From Massariosphaeria phaeospora (Eukaryota > Ascomycota > Dothideomycetes > Pleosporales): DNA of 64,000 bases. A program made the position numbers and the translations under genes. The notes beneath the pieces are model-generated. The model was not told the DNA's origin and did not search any database. It was given only the letters and a program-made list of their open reading frames with translations. The DNA lies in assembly GCA_011032825.1 (NCBI GenBank), contig JAADJZ010000002.1, positions 434,001 to 498,000 of the forward strand, read 5' to 3'. Of the stretch, positions 42,231 to 53,603 are shown in pieces (position 1 is the first letter of the stretch; each line of letters starts with the position of its first letter).

Positions 42231-45200
42231 TCAGACGCTGACGGTTCGGCGCACTCCGACTTCGGGCTTTTGAGCGTACCCGATGAGGAGCCGGAAGCTC
42301 GTGCCGCGTTTCTCGCACTCCCTGAGGAGGCTCTCGTCGCGCCAGATGCTGCTTTCGAGGAGGTTACCCGCGTTGGCTGCACCAGGTTCGCCGGCTTCGG
42401 GGAGGACGAGGGACTCGTAGCAGCGAGAGTACCACCAGCGGCCCACGCGAGCTACCATGGCTGTGATTCCAGAATCGGTGGAGTCGGACGAAGATTGTGT
42501 GTTGAGGAGGTCTGAGAAAGACACTTCTGGCTTCGGTTGTTTGGGGGGCTGAACAGCGCTGTTGGACTTGCCAATCGAGCTGGAAGTGCTGCCTTTCCTG
42601 GTTTTACCTTCCGAGACACTATCAGGGCTAGGGAACTCGCCGGCGACAGGCACGCCGACAAAGCAGCGGTTGCATTCAGTGAAGCCTTTCCGGCCGAGAC
42701 CCGCCATGATCTCGTCGCTGATGTTGCGGAGCGAGATGTGCTCATCTGCGACCTGCATCTTGACTTTCAATCCACGAACAGCACGACGTGCGCGGTTGCC
42801 CATGTTGACCAGATCTAGATCTAGAACGCTGAATTCGAGGCGGCCCCCAGGGCGCAGCACTCGCTTGCATTCAGACAGAATGGAGCGATGCATCGATGAC
42901 GAAAGCGCCGGAGGGAAACGTAGGACAATACAGGCGAAGAACCCCTTTGGGAACGGGAACGCAGCCGCAAGCGACGGATGAGATATATGTCGATGATTGC
43001 GAAGAGTAGACCATGGCTCGGATGGGTTGTCGGATGTGGTCGATGAGGATGCTCCTGGACCAAGATCGTACACGGTCGCCTCAGGGTAGGTCAAAGCACA
43101 GTAATATGACCAATCCTTGCCGAGGCCGTCGATGACAAGAACACGATCTTCATTTGGATCTTTGAGCTCAAAGTGGGCAGGACTGAAAAGCACGCGTCCG
43201 AAAGAGAGCCACTTTGAAGTCATAAGTGCGCCGTATCGAAGATTGGCCATGGACACGAGTCCGTCTGTCTGAGTCTCAGCCATCTCCATAAGGCGAGTAT
43301 CCCTGTATCTGTTGGCACTGGCACTGTCCCGGTCTTTATCGGAGGTGGAGGCGAGTGTGGCTCTGGACTGGCGAGCACTTAGAGTCAGTGATGCAGGAAG
43401 ACTGGAGCGAGTCGAGCTAGGGCGATTGCGGGGGACCGAGCCCGTAGACATTCTGGGGCTGGCGGGGAAGCTGAGGCGGCCGGTGACAGGATCTACGACA
43501 CTTAAAGATCGTTCTCCGTACTCTTGGATGAACTCGGACAAATTTATCGAGGAAGTCGGCGACTGGGTAGAATGAAGCACAGCAAGTAGTCGAGACCGCC
43601 GTAGATGCAGTGATGGGTGAGGAGCATCGGTGTCAGAACGACCGGACTGCGAAGACGTACGCTCGGCCCGTATTCTTAGGGGCGCAGGCTCCAGCGAGGG
43701 TCGTCGCGGCGGACTCTTCTCCGTGGAAACAGTCTTTGGCGACACTACCGGTGATAGTACTTCATCAATCAGGTCGTCGTACTCATTCCAGACTTCATCC
43801 TCCGATTGAGGTGCCTGTGGACCAGGGACCACTGCGGTACCGGAAGTCGGCGGGAAGCTCCAAATGCCGGAGCTGCTCGAATATGAGAGCTCTGAATCTT
43901 TCCGTTGAGGGAACTTGAAGAATTCACTGCGGCGGTTCGCTTCCTCCGCACTTGGACTAATGGTGGCGATGGCGAGCTCGTGGGAGAGAGCGCTAAGACC
44001 CTGCAAGACAGGATATGGCTCAATTGGCCCAGCTGTGACAGTCTGAGAGGCAAAGTCAAATGATGTCTGTGGCACTCCGAGTGGCCATGAGTTGTCTGCG
44101 ACAAACGGACGAGAAAATGACTGGGACGGGGGCAGGCGCTCCTGATTGCGACTCGAAACGACTGGAGGTATACGGCCAACTTGGGGTAACCGACTGGGTC
44201 GCGGCGGCGGGTTCGAGGGTGGGAGTCTAGGCGGAGATAGGTTACGGGCTGCCACATCCGAAGCAGGGTCAGACTGGACTGCAGAGGGATTGAAGGCCGC
44301 GACAGGAGAGAGCGGTCTGAAAGGAGAAGAAGAAGGTGAAAGATCAGTCACGGGAGTCAGATCAGGCTGCGAAGAGGGCGCAGTCGGTTCTGACATCGGA
44401 GGGACATTGGTTTCAATCACCAACCTCCGTTGTGCATGCTGTGGCTGCTGTTCCGGGCGTAGGAGAACCGTAGGAGACGCGGCACGAGCTGGTAGCGCGA
44501 AACTGGGCGGAAGAACGGGTTTTGGTGGAAGAAGCATTGATTGAAGCCGCTCTTTCTTTTCGGTTTGGTTATCGGTATGTGTGCTCTCCTCAGGCGGCGA
44601 CAGATCTTCAGGGCTGCTATCAGCTTCCTCCATAAGCTGCTCGATATCTTCCAGTCCAATACCCGGCTGCGAGCCCACCAAAGCATAGTGAGCCACAGAT
44701 CGCGAGGGAGCGTTGGTAGTAGTTGTCGCTTCACTCACTGCTGGCTCCACATGTGCCGTAGCATGCGCCCGCTGGAAGAAGTTCCATTTCCGAGGTGGCT
44801 TTGGAGCTGCCTTCTCAGGCTTCTCTTTCTTCTCTTTCTTGGATGACTTGAGCCACTTTCCTTCCTTGCCGTTGGTCATATACTCGCCAACGGAGCCTTT
44901 TCGCCTACCATCTGTAGTGCTGCCAGAAGACAACACTTTTGAGAGTGGCGCTCCGTCCACCAACTTTGACGCACGCGATGTGCGTCTTGTTGTAAGAGAT
45001 GGCAGGAAAGATCTCTTGGTATCGTCGTCACTCTCAGACGGCCGACGCAATCCAAGGGGCATCTTCTTCATTGGAGATCCGCCCCGCACCGGATCTGACA
45101 TAGCAGAAGGGAGCAGTGTAGGGCGGTTGCTTTCAATACCCGCTCTTGCAGTCTTGCCTGCGGTCTTTTTGGAATCGTCTCTGCGTGGACCAGAAGTTTC

Positions 45201-47090
45201 AAAGCTGCTGCTACTTCGCATTGGTTCTGGACTTCTAAGCAGCTCCGTACTAGACCCTGTGCCACGGATGACAACAGGTGCCAGTCTGTCCAGAAAGAAG
45301 TCATCCATATCCGTGCTAGTAGTGCTGGTCACACTACTCTTGCGAGTTGATGGAGTGCGATCCAAGCTCTCTGTTGTGGTACCCGCGCTCGCGGACCGCC
45401 CAATACTGGTCCCACTAGCAGAACTCCCACTTCGTCCTCGGAGAACGTATCTGCCATACCCTTCATGGCCTGTGCCAGCGGCTGGCCCTCGCCGGGAAGA
45501 CTTCTTCTCGGATTGAGCGACAGCCGGTGGCGTGGGTTCTGTTTTGGTGCGTCTCGAAAAGAAGCCGAATCTTGAAGTCTTAGACGAACCTGTCGTTGGT
45601 GGAGGGGTGGGGAGTGTCTTGACTCGTTGTTGGTCTTTATCGTCTTGTATATCAGGAGTGGGACCCCGGGTCGGAACACGAGAGAGTGGAACAAACCCTG
45701 AAGCGAGGCTAGGGTTCGGTGATGGATTCCGGGAAGAAACCTTTGTGGGAATGACACCCTTAGCTTTTCCGCTGCTAGCGAAGCCCGACCTAGATTCTGT
45801 CGACGTGGTCCGCCTATGAGATGGCATGAAGTTCGTCATGTTACTTTGAATGATAGGCGATGGTCCCCGGAGGCCGGCGATCTCAGGAGTGTTCTCTCGA
45901 CTGGGCCTTAGGGGTCTACTAGGAGCTGGCGGAAAAAGTGGATGCGGATCAGCGAGATGCGCGAGTTCAGGAGGAGCCTGAGCTCGAGATCTTGGTTGCG
46001 GGACGTAGGGTGATTGGTAAGAAGTTCCGGCTTCCCCTGTGTTTAGAGCAGGCGGGCTCGGGGGTGGCGCGGATAACCGGATAGGGGACTTCTTCTGCTT
46101 TTGTTTCCCTTCTGCCATTACGGTAGAGGCTGAAGATGAGGAGGTCGAGGATTCCCGTACCGAAGACAGAGTATGCTGTTGACGAAAGGTTGGTTCGTCG
46201 GGAGTCCTGTGTCTGATGACCGGGGGTCTACCTTGCAGTGGACTTGCCTGCCGGGTCCTTGTGGTGGACTTGATAGACAGGGCGGCGCCTGGAGAGTATG
46301 AAGACATAGAGGTCGGGGTAGAAGATATGCTGAAAACCCCAGGGGAATCCGAGTACCGTGTGGAGGGTGTCGTCGACATGGCATAGTGTGGCGCAGGAAG
46401 CGGCAAAATATCTGTCGGGCCAAGTTCAAAGTCGAGATACCTTTGATCGGGACTATCAACCCCAGCTTCAGATTGGGCAAAGATGCTAGATGACGGTGGC
46501 AAAGAGATGCCCAGAACCGTCTCCGAGAAGGGATCCTTGTAACCACCGGGTATGGCCTTGACCGGCTGTCTCTCCTCCTGAGAAGACATGGATCCTTCCC
46601 TTGTTTGCGAGTCCTGTCGTCTGCCTGTTCTTGCGATGCTCGATTGTTTTCTCCGAAGCACGTTCGACCGAGGACTGTCGACTGTCGAAGCGGACGAGCC
46701 TGAGACAAGGGAAGGGGTGCGCGTATTTTGGGGCACTTCGAGTTTGGGGAGGCGCGACGACGAGGCCTGCCTTGTTGTCTTAGAAGAGACCATGTTTGGT
46801 GGTAGATGAGCCGCAGGCGTAGAGCTTGCTTGGCGTGCACTCACCGCTACCGAGGGTTTAGGCAGAGGTGCTCGCTGAATAGTAGCTCCTCTGCTAGGAC
46901 GCATCTGCTCATCTCTCGTTGGCTTCTTCTTCTGGAGCTTCGAATGGCTTGAAGCGGCAGATTGTGAGGTGATGGCCGCTGTTGGGGTGACCGATCTCTG
47001 TGGTAATCGAGTGGTGGGAGCACGGTGGGCGTACGGCGTTTGCTCGTCCGCCCTCCTTGGGGGATTGGATTGTGACTTGTAAGAAGCCAT
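42231..47090 (-). CDS. Large disordered protein with C-terminal methyltransferase-like domain
   Basis: Intronless frame of 1,619 residues from the ATG at 47090. Residues 1-1270 are Ser/Pro/Arg/Thr-rich and disordered, with many SP and RxxS sites (RRTSRASKL, SSGSTTDGRRKGS) and a short conserved-looking KPPRKWNFFQRA. From about residue 1280 there is a folded region: RYGALMTSKWLSFGRVLFSP, then DRVLVIDGLGKDWSYYCAL in the motif I position, FACIVLRFPPALS, and ECKRVLRPGGRLEFSVLDLDLV, the methyltransferase-11 motif III. A conserved tail includes WWYSRCYE and FRLLIGYAQKPE. Motif I lacks the usual Gly-x-Gly-x-Gly, so SAM binding is doubtful. Proteins with this layout occur across Pezizomycotina; function unknown. 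Confidence 0.8.
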   Translation of the reverse strand: MASYKSQSNPPRRADEQTPYAHRAPTTRLPQRSVTPTAAITSQSAASSHSKLQKKKPTRDEQMRPSRGATIQRAPLPKPSVAVSARQASSTPAAHLPPNMVSSKTTRQASSSRLPKLEVPQNTRTPSLVSGSSASTVDSPRSNVLRRKQSSIARTGRRQDSQTREGSMSSQEERQPVKAIPGGYKDPFSETVLGISLPPSSSIFAQSEAGVDSPDQRYLDFELGPTDILPLPAPHYAMSTTPSTRYSDSPGVFSISSTPTSMSSYSPGAALSIKSTTRTRQASPLQGRPPVIRHRTPDEPTFRQQHTLSSVRESSTSSSSASTVMAEGKQKQKKSPIRLSAPPPSPPALNTGEAGTSYQSPYVPQPRSRAQAPPELAHLADPHPLFPPAPSRPLRPSRENTPEIAGLRGPSPIIQSNMTNFMPSHRRTTSTESRSGFASSGKAKGVIPTKVSSRNPSPNPSLASGFVPLSRVPTRGPTPDIQDDKDQQRVKTLPTPPPTTGSSKTSRFGFFSRRTKTEPTPPAVAQSEKKSSRRGPAAGTGHEGYGRYVLRGRSGSSASGTSIGRSASAGTTTESLDRTPSTRKSSVTSTTSTDMDDFFLDRLAPVVIRGTGSSTELLRSPEPMRSSSSFETSGPRRDDSKKTAGKTARAGIESNRPTLLPSAMSDPVRGGSPMKKMPLGLRRPSESDDDTKRSFLPSLTTRRTSRASKLVDGAPLSKVLSSGSTTDGRRKGSVGEYMTNGKEGKWLKSSKKEKKEKPEKAAPKPPRKWNFFQRAHATAHVEPAVSEATTTTNAPSRSVAHYALVGSQPGIGLEDIEQLMEEADSSPEDLSPPEESTHTDNQTEKKERLQSMLLPPKPVLPPSFALPARAASPTVLLRPEQQPQHAQRRLVIETNVPPMSEPTAPSSQPDLTPVTDLSPSSSPFRPLSPVAAFNPSAVQSDPASDVAARNLSPPRLPPSNPPPRPSRLPQVGRIPPVVSSRNQERLPPSQSFSRPFVADNSWPLGVPQTSFDFASQTVTAGPIEPYPVLQGLSALSHELAIATISPSAEEANRRSEFFKFPQRKDSELSYSSSSGIWSFPPTSGTAVVPGPQAPQSEDEVWNEYDDLIDEVLSPVVSPKTVSTEKSPPRRPSLEPAPLRIRAERTSSQSGRSDTDAPHPSLHLRRSRLLAVLHSTQSPTSSINLSEFIQEYGERSLSVVDPVTGRLSFPASPRMSTGSVPRNRPSSTRSSLPASLTLSARQSRATLASTSDKDRDSASANRYRDTRLMEMAETQTDGLVSMANLRYGALMTSKWLSFGRVLFSPAHFELKDPNEDRVLVIDGLGKDWSYYCALTYPEATVYDLGPGASSSTTSDNPSEPWSTLRNHRHISHPSLAAAFPFPKGFFACIVLRFPPALSSSMHRSILSECKRVLRPGGRLEFSVLDLDLVNMGNRARRAVRGLKVKMQVADEHISLRNISDEIMAGLGRKGFTECNRCFVGVPVAGEFPSPDSVSEGKTRKGSTSSSIGKSNSAVQPPKQPKPEVSFSDLLNTQSSSDSTDSGITAMVARVGRWWYSRCYESLVLPEAGEPGAANAGNLLESSIWRDESLLRECEKRGTSFRLLIGYAQKPEVGVRRTVSV

Positions 47091-50000
47091 CTCGGGTAGT
47101 TTCGTGCGACCCGGTTGAGTACAACGAGAGACGGCTGGTCGGGTCCTGTGCTACGGAAGCTGGTGTGCGCTGAACAACTCATGAAGGCATATGGCTGTCG
47201 TCGGGTGAAACTTCAGATGGGACCGTCGGCGCGAAAGGGTAACAGAGGCAACCAATGCCGGGTGGGCCGTCCGTTCGGCGCCGTCAGCAACGTTCAGCTC
47301 GGGTGGATGTTATCTGATTATTTCGGTGGAGTGGGGTAGTGGTGGAGTGGTGTGGATGTCCAGTGTATCGGGAGTTTGGGGGTGGCGAGATAAGATTATA
47401 GCTCAGGTACGGAGAATTGGGGGTCCACCATATAAGTCACTCAGCAAAGGCTCCGCACTTCCCAAGTTTCTGCGCAGAAAAATCGGTGAGTGCTGGCTCG
47501 CTGTCGCGGTGTGGGCATGCGCCACTCGGAATCTCCAAAGGGTATAGTCGCGTGGCTGAGTTACGACGCCGCAGCTCGTGCATCCGATCCGGGCTAGAGT
47601 GGGACGAGGAGGCGGTCTGCGAGGCGTGCGACCACGGTGCAGGACAACGGCGGATGATATACAGGCCGTGGCCTGGCTGTCTGTGCTGCTCGCCCTGGAG
47701 GGCCCGTCGTCCGCGGCGTGGGGAAGAGGCCTGGTGAGTCGCCGCAGTGGAGAATGGGCCGCCAGTTGCCGTTCTTAGTTCTTAGCGGAGAGCAGGGCCC
47801 GTCGTCAGGATCCTTCGAGGGACGTCTTGGACACGGCAGCAGCGTGAGAGGCGGGCGTCGCGGTGCGGTTGGAGGAGAGCGATTCGACGATGCTGACTGC
47901 GGGCGCGAGACTGGCGGGGTCGGCATCTTGATATGTCCATCCCAGCGACGACCCCAAGCGCGCCGCCGCCGACGAGGGCAGACGCGCAGAGCTCCGGCGC
48001 CGTCGGTTCTGGCAGGTGCTGGGCTGGGCCGGCGAAACCATCTTCGTACGTGCGTACGGCTCGCAGCGCTTACACCTGAACGGGCGGGTGGAGGCCGCGA
48101 GGAAGGAGGGCAAAGAAAGGCCTGCGACCAGTGAATTGGCTGAGGCGCCGTGGAGGGTGACGATTCGCAAACAGACCTTGCACCGTAGAGGCTAGGGTGC
48201 GCCGCCCGAGTCGCCGCGGCTCAAGTGGGCCGTCGACGGGCAAGGCCAGACGAGCGTTGGACAGCCCTCGCTAGCTGTGGCCCACAAAGAGGCAGCCATT
48301 TCCGTTTTGCAGAGAGCCATCTGCGAAGCGTGAAGCCCGGCACATGTGTCTTCTGGAGCGTTGCCGTGGAGCGTTGTTCAGCAATTCACGTCGGCGCAGC
48401 TGAGGTTGCCGGCTTTGGCTCGTCCCCGCCATACAGCAGACGCAAATAATCGTTGCAGAAGCCACATGCTCGCCGCTCAGCTACCCATCTGCTCCACATC
48501 CGATTCCCTATCGAACGAGATCACGCAGACCAAGTCCTGTCCTTGCTCCACGATATCAAGAAACCTGCCCATTCGTGCGCCGTTATAGGCCGCATGCGAC
48601 TCTCTCGAAACGGGCAGAAGAGTTGGTTGCGAGGCCTCCCTCTGCCGTCTGAGACTCTGGACTCTTCAGCACGCGCAATGGATGGATATGAATAACCGCC
48701 AATGAGTCCCGCGGCGCGGAGTCATCTGCGGTGATGCGCGTTTTCCGCATTGACGGCAACGCGACCCCGTGACCATCATTGCACCTGCACGAGGTGACTA
48801 GTAGAGAAAAGGATTCGTGCAGAGCGCAGGACATCGTCGTCGGTCGACAAGTTCCAACCGTCGAGCCGGCCAGCCCGTACCAGGCAAGCTGAGGAGTGGC
48901 TAGGTGCAGCTCTAGTCTGAGGCTGAGCAGTCTGATCAACCCGCCGCCACTGCCAACGCATCAAAACTCGCCCTCACCGAAAAACAGGCAACGGCCAGAG
49001 TATGCGAAAGATGACTGTCGAAATCGATCTTGTCAACGATCGCGCGGATACATAGCTCGTCTTGTCTGCTCAACAGTTTCAAGCCGATCGTCGGGGGCAA
49101 GGGTGGCATCTCCCCGAGTCCAGCCCAGCACCCAGGTCGCACACAAGCCACCAAAGTCCCGCTGATGCCTCTTCTGTGCCATCATTCGTCTACCGAGCTG
49201 TGCTACTGATGACCCTGCCGCATGTAAATGTCAGTCATGTGACGCGGACTAAACCGGATTCGGCACACCCATATCATGGCCGCTTCCAATGAGCATTCGA
49301 AATGGCCGTTTGACACGATCACTCGCTGCGACACCATGCAGGGGCTGAAGTCTCTGTCTTCCTGTGAGACATTTTCGCGCAGTACAAGTCTGGGGTAGAA
49401 CGAGCACCTCGAGCGCCCGCACAGTCGAGATCGACGTAAGTGTTCTCTCTGTCTATGCAACTCCAAGGGCAAGCGAGTCGACAGATCGAGTGATGCTCGT
49501 AATACGAAGTCTACTAACAGCAGATGGTAGACCTACTGTTATTTAACTTCTCCATTCTGACACTAAGAATGTTCACTTTTCTATCACCCAAAAAACTTAT
49601 ATCCTGGCTGCTAGGAGTCGACGGGCGTGGGCCGGTCCGGCACTGGCCATCGTTTTAGCTCGAGAACGCAATACGCAAGTGCACTAAACTTTATGTCTTT
49701 CCTTATACAGGCATTACCTGGCTCAAGCCCGTGGCCGTCCACGGGGGGATGTAGGAAAGTGCGGCACGGCACGGAGTGCTCAGATGTGACTGCGAATCAA
49801 TCGCAGTGAGCACTGGGGGATCACAAGCGCCAATGTGGAGACCGGCCCGCCCATCTGCCAGTCCAGCAGAGCGTCTCAGAGTACTGGTTGCGTTCGAGGT
49901 GGACCTTGCGAGGCTCGATGGGATGAGGTGCAACGTGCAACTTGCAAAGTTCATCCACTACAGACTAGGCTGTGACATATGCATGACATAACGTCGCCGT

Positions 50001-51509
50001 TTGGCATGGTGACATGAATTGCATAGGCTAATCGGACGTGTCCACTGCTTTGGGTATGTCGTGCATGGAATGTGACGGTTCCCAGCGCTAAGTCCCAACA
50101 GTTCAGCGAGTATTCGAGGATGATAGAAGCGTAGATACTAACGTGATGTGCTACAGACAGAGTTTGTCAGAGAGTCGATAGACATGACATAACGTTTCGA
50201 GATGTTGAGGAAGGACAAGAGATATCCCCCGCACCAGTGTTCGCCGACTATTGATGATAGGGTTTGCAATACAATTTGCCGAGAAGTGAGAATCTGGCAT
50301 TACCGCTGGTTATAAGGTTAGGAAAGGCAGGATCGATCTTCTATTGTATGTTAACCATGGCTCGAGTCTGATAACAAGTTTGGGAGTAGGAGAGTATCTG
50401 CACAAGCACCCCCGTGCATTAATTCGAGTCCGCTAATACGCGCACCGTCAACTACACTCCTACACCTGTATAAGTTTTTATAATACATTATCCAGTATAC
50501 TAGCTACAAGAAGGCTTTGTAAAGGTAAAAGTAGCCTATCTAGCTATTGTTAAAATTTCTTATACTGTCAAGAGCATTGCCTAAAGTTATCTTACATTAG
50601 ACTCAATTAGTGTGCGAGGGTGCAAAGAGAAAGTTTTCGCAAGATAAGAATTTATTAAAAAAAAAGTTTCACGAACACGACTAGGCCTTTGAATTTGTCA
50701 GATGGAGGAAAAGAGTGAGACGATGATTCTCCCAACGAACCAAGGCAACTAGTTTCGAATCGTTGGGGTACCAAATTTTATTTGATGAAGGAGACGTGTT
50801 GTCAATGACCAGGTGTAGCCAAGGTGAAGGGTATGCAGGGCGAAAATCTAGAACGGCCAGTCGTTTTGGTTACCGTGCCACGAAAGTCGAGGGTGAGTTG
50901 AATCGGGGACCAGTGGAGTGCTGCTCATTCAGTGCAAAAGCCGGTCTGTGCCGGTGTTCTATCGCGATGAATTGTTGGAAAGTGAGTGAAAGTTTTCGCA
51001 AAGGCGAAAACTTGCTGCGGAATTGGAAAGTGAGAGATTTAGAGGAATCATCTTGACGAACCCATGGTTTTGAGGACGTGACTCATAGAACAAAGTATCC
51101 ACTCCGCTCACGCTGGAAACAAATCAGGCTCGTGGCACTGCGCTCGCGGAACGTTTTGATGGGCTTGTTCCGAGGTTCCGAGCGGATGAACCACGGTATG
51201 CCTAACCTAATTCAGCGATCACGTCGCTGACTAACCGACGCTAGGCGCGCTCGCAGTCTATTTCACCTTGTCGCGCTCCATCTTTGTCCACCACGCTCTC
51301 CACTCTCACCCACCCGCTCGCCGCCAACTGTCCAGCAAGGATACTGGTCTAACTTGTGCCCAGCTCTTCAACTCTATACGGCACGCAGAACGGCCGGCGC
51401 TCCACTATCTCCCCGAGACACCTCGTTTGCGCGTGCGTTCCCCTAACAACGTCACGCCCAAGCCTACCACAATCGCTTCCCGAACACACGATCCGCGCAC
51501 CTACTCACG
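47091..51509. other. 4.4-kb gene-poor region
   Basis: No gene recognised on either strand. GC-rich frames at 47.3-48.2 kb and many 60-120-codon frames to 51.2 kb have no family resemblance. 50460-50660 is noticeably AT-rich, with an A-run near 50656. The motif GAAAGTTTTCGCAA occurs at about 50631 and 50985. The last 250 bp are probably the promoter and leader of the Tho1-like gene. An unannotated non-coding transcript or a fast-evolving gene cannot be excluded. Confidence 0.4.
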
Positions 51510-52502
51510 ATGCCGGAATACATGAAGATGAAGAACGCCGAGTTGGAGACGCTGCTCAAGAACCGCGGCCTTCCCTCCACTGGCAAGAAAGCTGAAATGG
51601 TTGAACGCCTCACGAAGGCCGATGGCGAGAAGAAGACAGTCGAGGCCCCGGCTACTACCGCTTCTAGCACCCTCAATACCGAAGATGAAATCGACTGGTC
51701 CGATGGCGAGGACTTGCCCATCGCCCCTGCGCCTGTCAAGCCAGTTGTTGTCGCGCCGGTTAAGCCCGTCGTCGTTGCACCGATCAAGCCCGTCGTCGTC
51801 GCGCCGGCCAAGCCAGTCATTGCGGCCCCAGTCAAGCCAGTTGTCGCAGCATCGGCCAAGCCGGTCGTTGCAACTTCAGTCAAGCCAGTTATCGCAGCCT
51901 CAGCCAAGCCGGTGACCGCACCCCCAGTCAACCCCCAAGCTGTCCCCAATCAGGTTGCTGCCATCACTCCCGCAACGACCAACGATCTGACCGTGAAGGC
52001 GCCGGGCGAGGACCAGACAGACGAGAAGAAAGCACCAGCCCCGGACTTCACCCGAGGTCTCGCTGCGACGGAACTCGACAAGGAGATCGCGAAGCGCAAG
52101 GCTCGTGCCGAAAAGTTCGGCTTGAACGTCGAGGAGGACGAAGGCTTGAAGAAGTTGGAGCGCGCCCAGAAGTTCGGAGAGAGCGGTCCGCCCAAGGGTC
52201 TGGATGAGGCTCTTCCGCAGCGCCGCAAGCGCGGTCGCGAGGACAACAACGATGGAGGCAGGAACAAGCGTCGCGGCAACGACAGGCGTGGTGGTGGTGA
52301 TCGCCGAGGAGACGGAAACCGAGACGGCGGTGACAGGAGGCGCAACAACAACAACCAGGGAGGCGGCCGCCGACAAGACACCAACCGCAACAACAGGTCC
52401 GGCCCCGGTGGTTCCGCCAGCTGGATGAGCGAAGCGGACCGCGCCAAGGCTGAGGCTCGCAAGAACAAGTGGGCAACCCCAGCCGCAGCAACAGCACCCT
52501 AG
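51510..52502 (+). CDS. THO1: SAP-domain mRNP protein, Tho1/CIP29 family
   Basis: Single-exon frame of 330 residues. An N-terminal SAP domain (about residues 3-38: YMKMKNAELETLLKNRGL...GKKAEMVERL) binds nucleic acid. An acidic DEIDWSDGEDL segment comes next, then an unusual run of eight octapeptides of the type APVKPVVV (residues 74-137). The Tho1/MOS11 C-terminal motif follows: KRKARAEKFGL and LERAQKFG, the signature of Tho1/CIP29 (SARNP). A basic RGG-like tail (RRGNDRRGGGDRRG) and SWMSEADRAKAEARKNKW complete the protein. In yeast Tho1 associates with nascent mRNA and assists THO/TREX-linked mRNP assembly; human CIP29 binds the Sub2/UAP56 helicase. The same nuclear role is expected here. Confidence 0.88.
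   Translation: MPEYMKMKNAELETLLKNRGLPSTGKKAEMVERLTKADGEKKTVEAPATTASSTLNTEDEIDWSDGEDLPIAPAPVKPVVVAPVKPVVVAPIKPVVVAPAKPVIAAPVKPVVAASAKPVVATSVKPVIAASAKPVTAPPVNPQAVPNQVAAITPATTNDLTVKAPGEDQTDEKKAPAPDFTRGLAATELDKEIAKRKARAEKFGLNVEEDEGLKKLERAQKFGESGPPKGLDEALPQRRKRGREDNNDGGRNKRRGNDRRGGGDRRGDGNRDGGDRRRNNNNQGGGRRQDTNRNNRSGPGGSASWMSEADRAKAEARKNKWATPAAATAP
51729..51920 (+). repeat. 24-bp minisatellite, eight copies, in the Tho1-like gene
   Basis: Eight in-frame 24-bp units encode the octapeptide (A/T)(P/S)xKPV(V/I)(V/A). The first three units are nearly identical and later ones drift, so the array appears to have grown at its 5' end. Length variation between strains is likely. Confidence 0.85.
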
Positions 52503-53603
52503 ATTCCCCAGAACGACCATGCTCCATCACACCCTTCTCGACTAGCAATATCAAGCGTTGAACTTGCTAAAGCCGGATTGTATCGATGAGTGGGCAGGCG
52601 GGCGGGCGTACGGGCGTTGTATTGGAAAGGAAGAAGGATCGACGACGACGGGTTATTCTGTATACCAAATTTTTCCACCTCCAATATCCAGGCAAGGTCT
52701 TATATATGTACCTTTGCTTGCTTGGACACGGGTGGGCCCTTTTCATACCACAGGGAGGCGGGTCGGATCAAATCAAATCAATCAATGAAGAAAATTACTT
52801 CAACTCTCTCTCGCTCTCGCTCTCGTTCCTTCCATGTGTGTTATGTGTGTACGCGCCATCCTTAAAGTTCCTACGAGATGGTCCCGTCAGTGACAACTTT
52901 TACTTGCAGAGACTATCAAGCGCTTTGGGTTCAAAAGCAGGCGATCTATCCACCTAGGTAAGTGGGCAAATTTTCGAGACTGCCTACAGAGGCAGCGCAT
53001 CTATTCCGCATGCAACGCAACGCAGCCCCTCTCCCCCACATGTCCTCGATTCCGTCTACACACACGTAACAGATACTCCATCTAACTTAAGCCAGCCAGA
53101 CACCTCGCCACCGCCATGTGCCCTATCCCCACCACCGTTCCTTATTCCCGCCTAGCGCACCAGTTCCAATACCCGCCCGCCCGCATCCCTATCCCCGCAA
53201 CGCGAAAAGGTGGAACTTCAAAGGAAACGTCGTCGTTGCATCCGCGACACGCCCGTTCGGCTTACGCGCCCTTTCGCCTTCCACGCGATTTAATCTCTGT
53301 GCTGGAGCATTGCATGCAGACTTAAAAGCGCGATTGCCACCTTGCCACCCACCCCACATTGAACGAACGGTCTTCGAGCCGACCCGTTGACTAGTCATCT
53401 TCGCAATTTGATTCGACTGGCCTTGACAGTGGATTTCTTTGTGGAATTTCGACCTTCTCGAACGAGTGGATCTCTTGCCGGAGCGAAGCTGGACAAACAT
53501 CCTATTCACGTTTCATACGATTTCCACCCTCAAACTGACCATTCAACCGCGTTCTACGCGAATAGCTGCACATCCACCACGCGTTCCGGATCTGATCTGT
53601 ACG
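52503..53603. other. Intergenic region
   Basis: 3' flank of the Tho1-like gene and promoter/leader of the next transporter. A CTCTCG-rich tract lies at 52805-52833. Small frames at 53.1-53.4 kb lack support. Confidence 0.45.
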
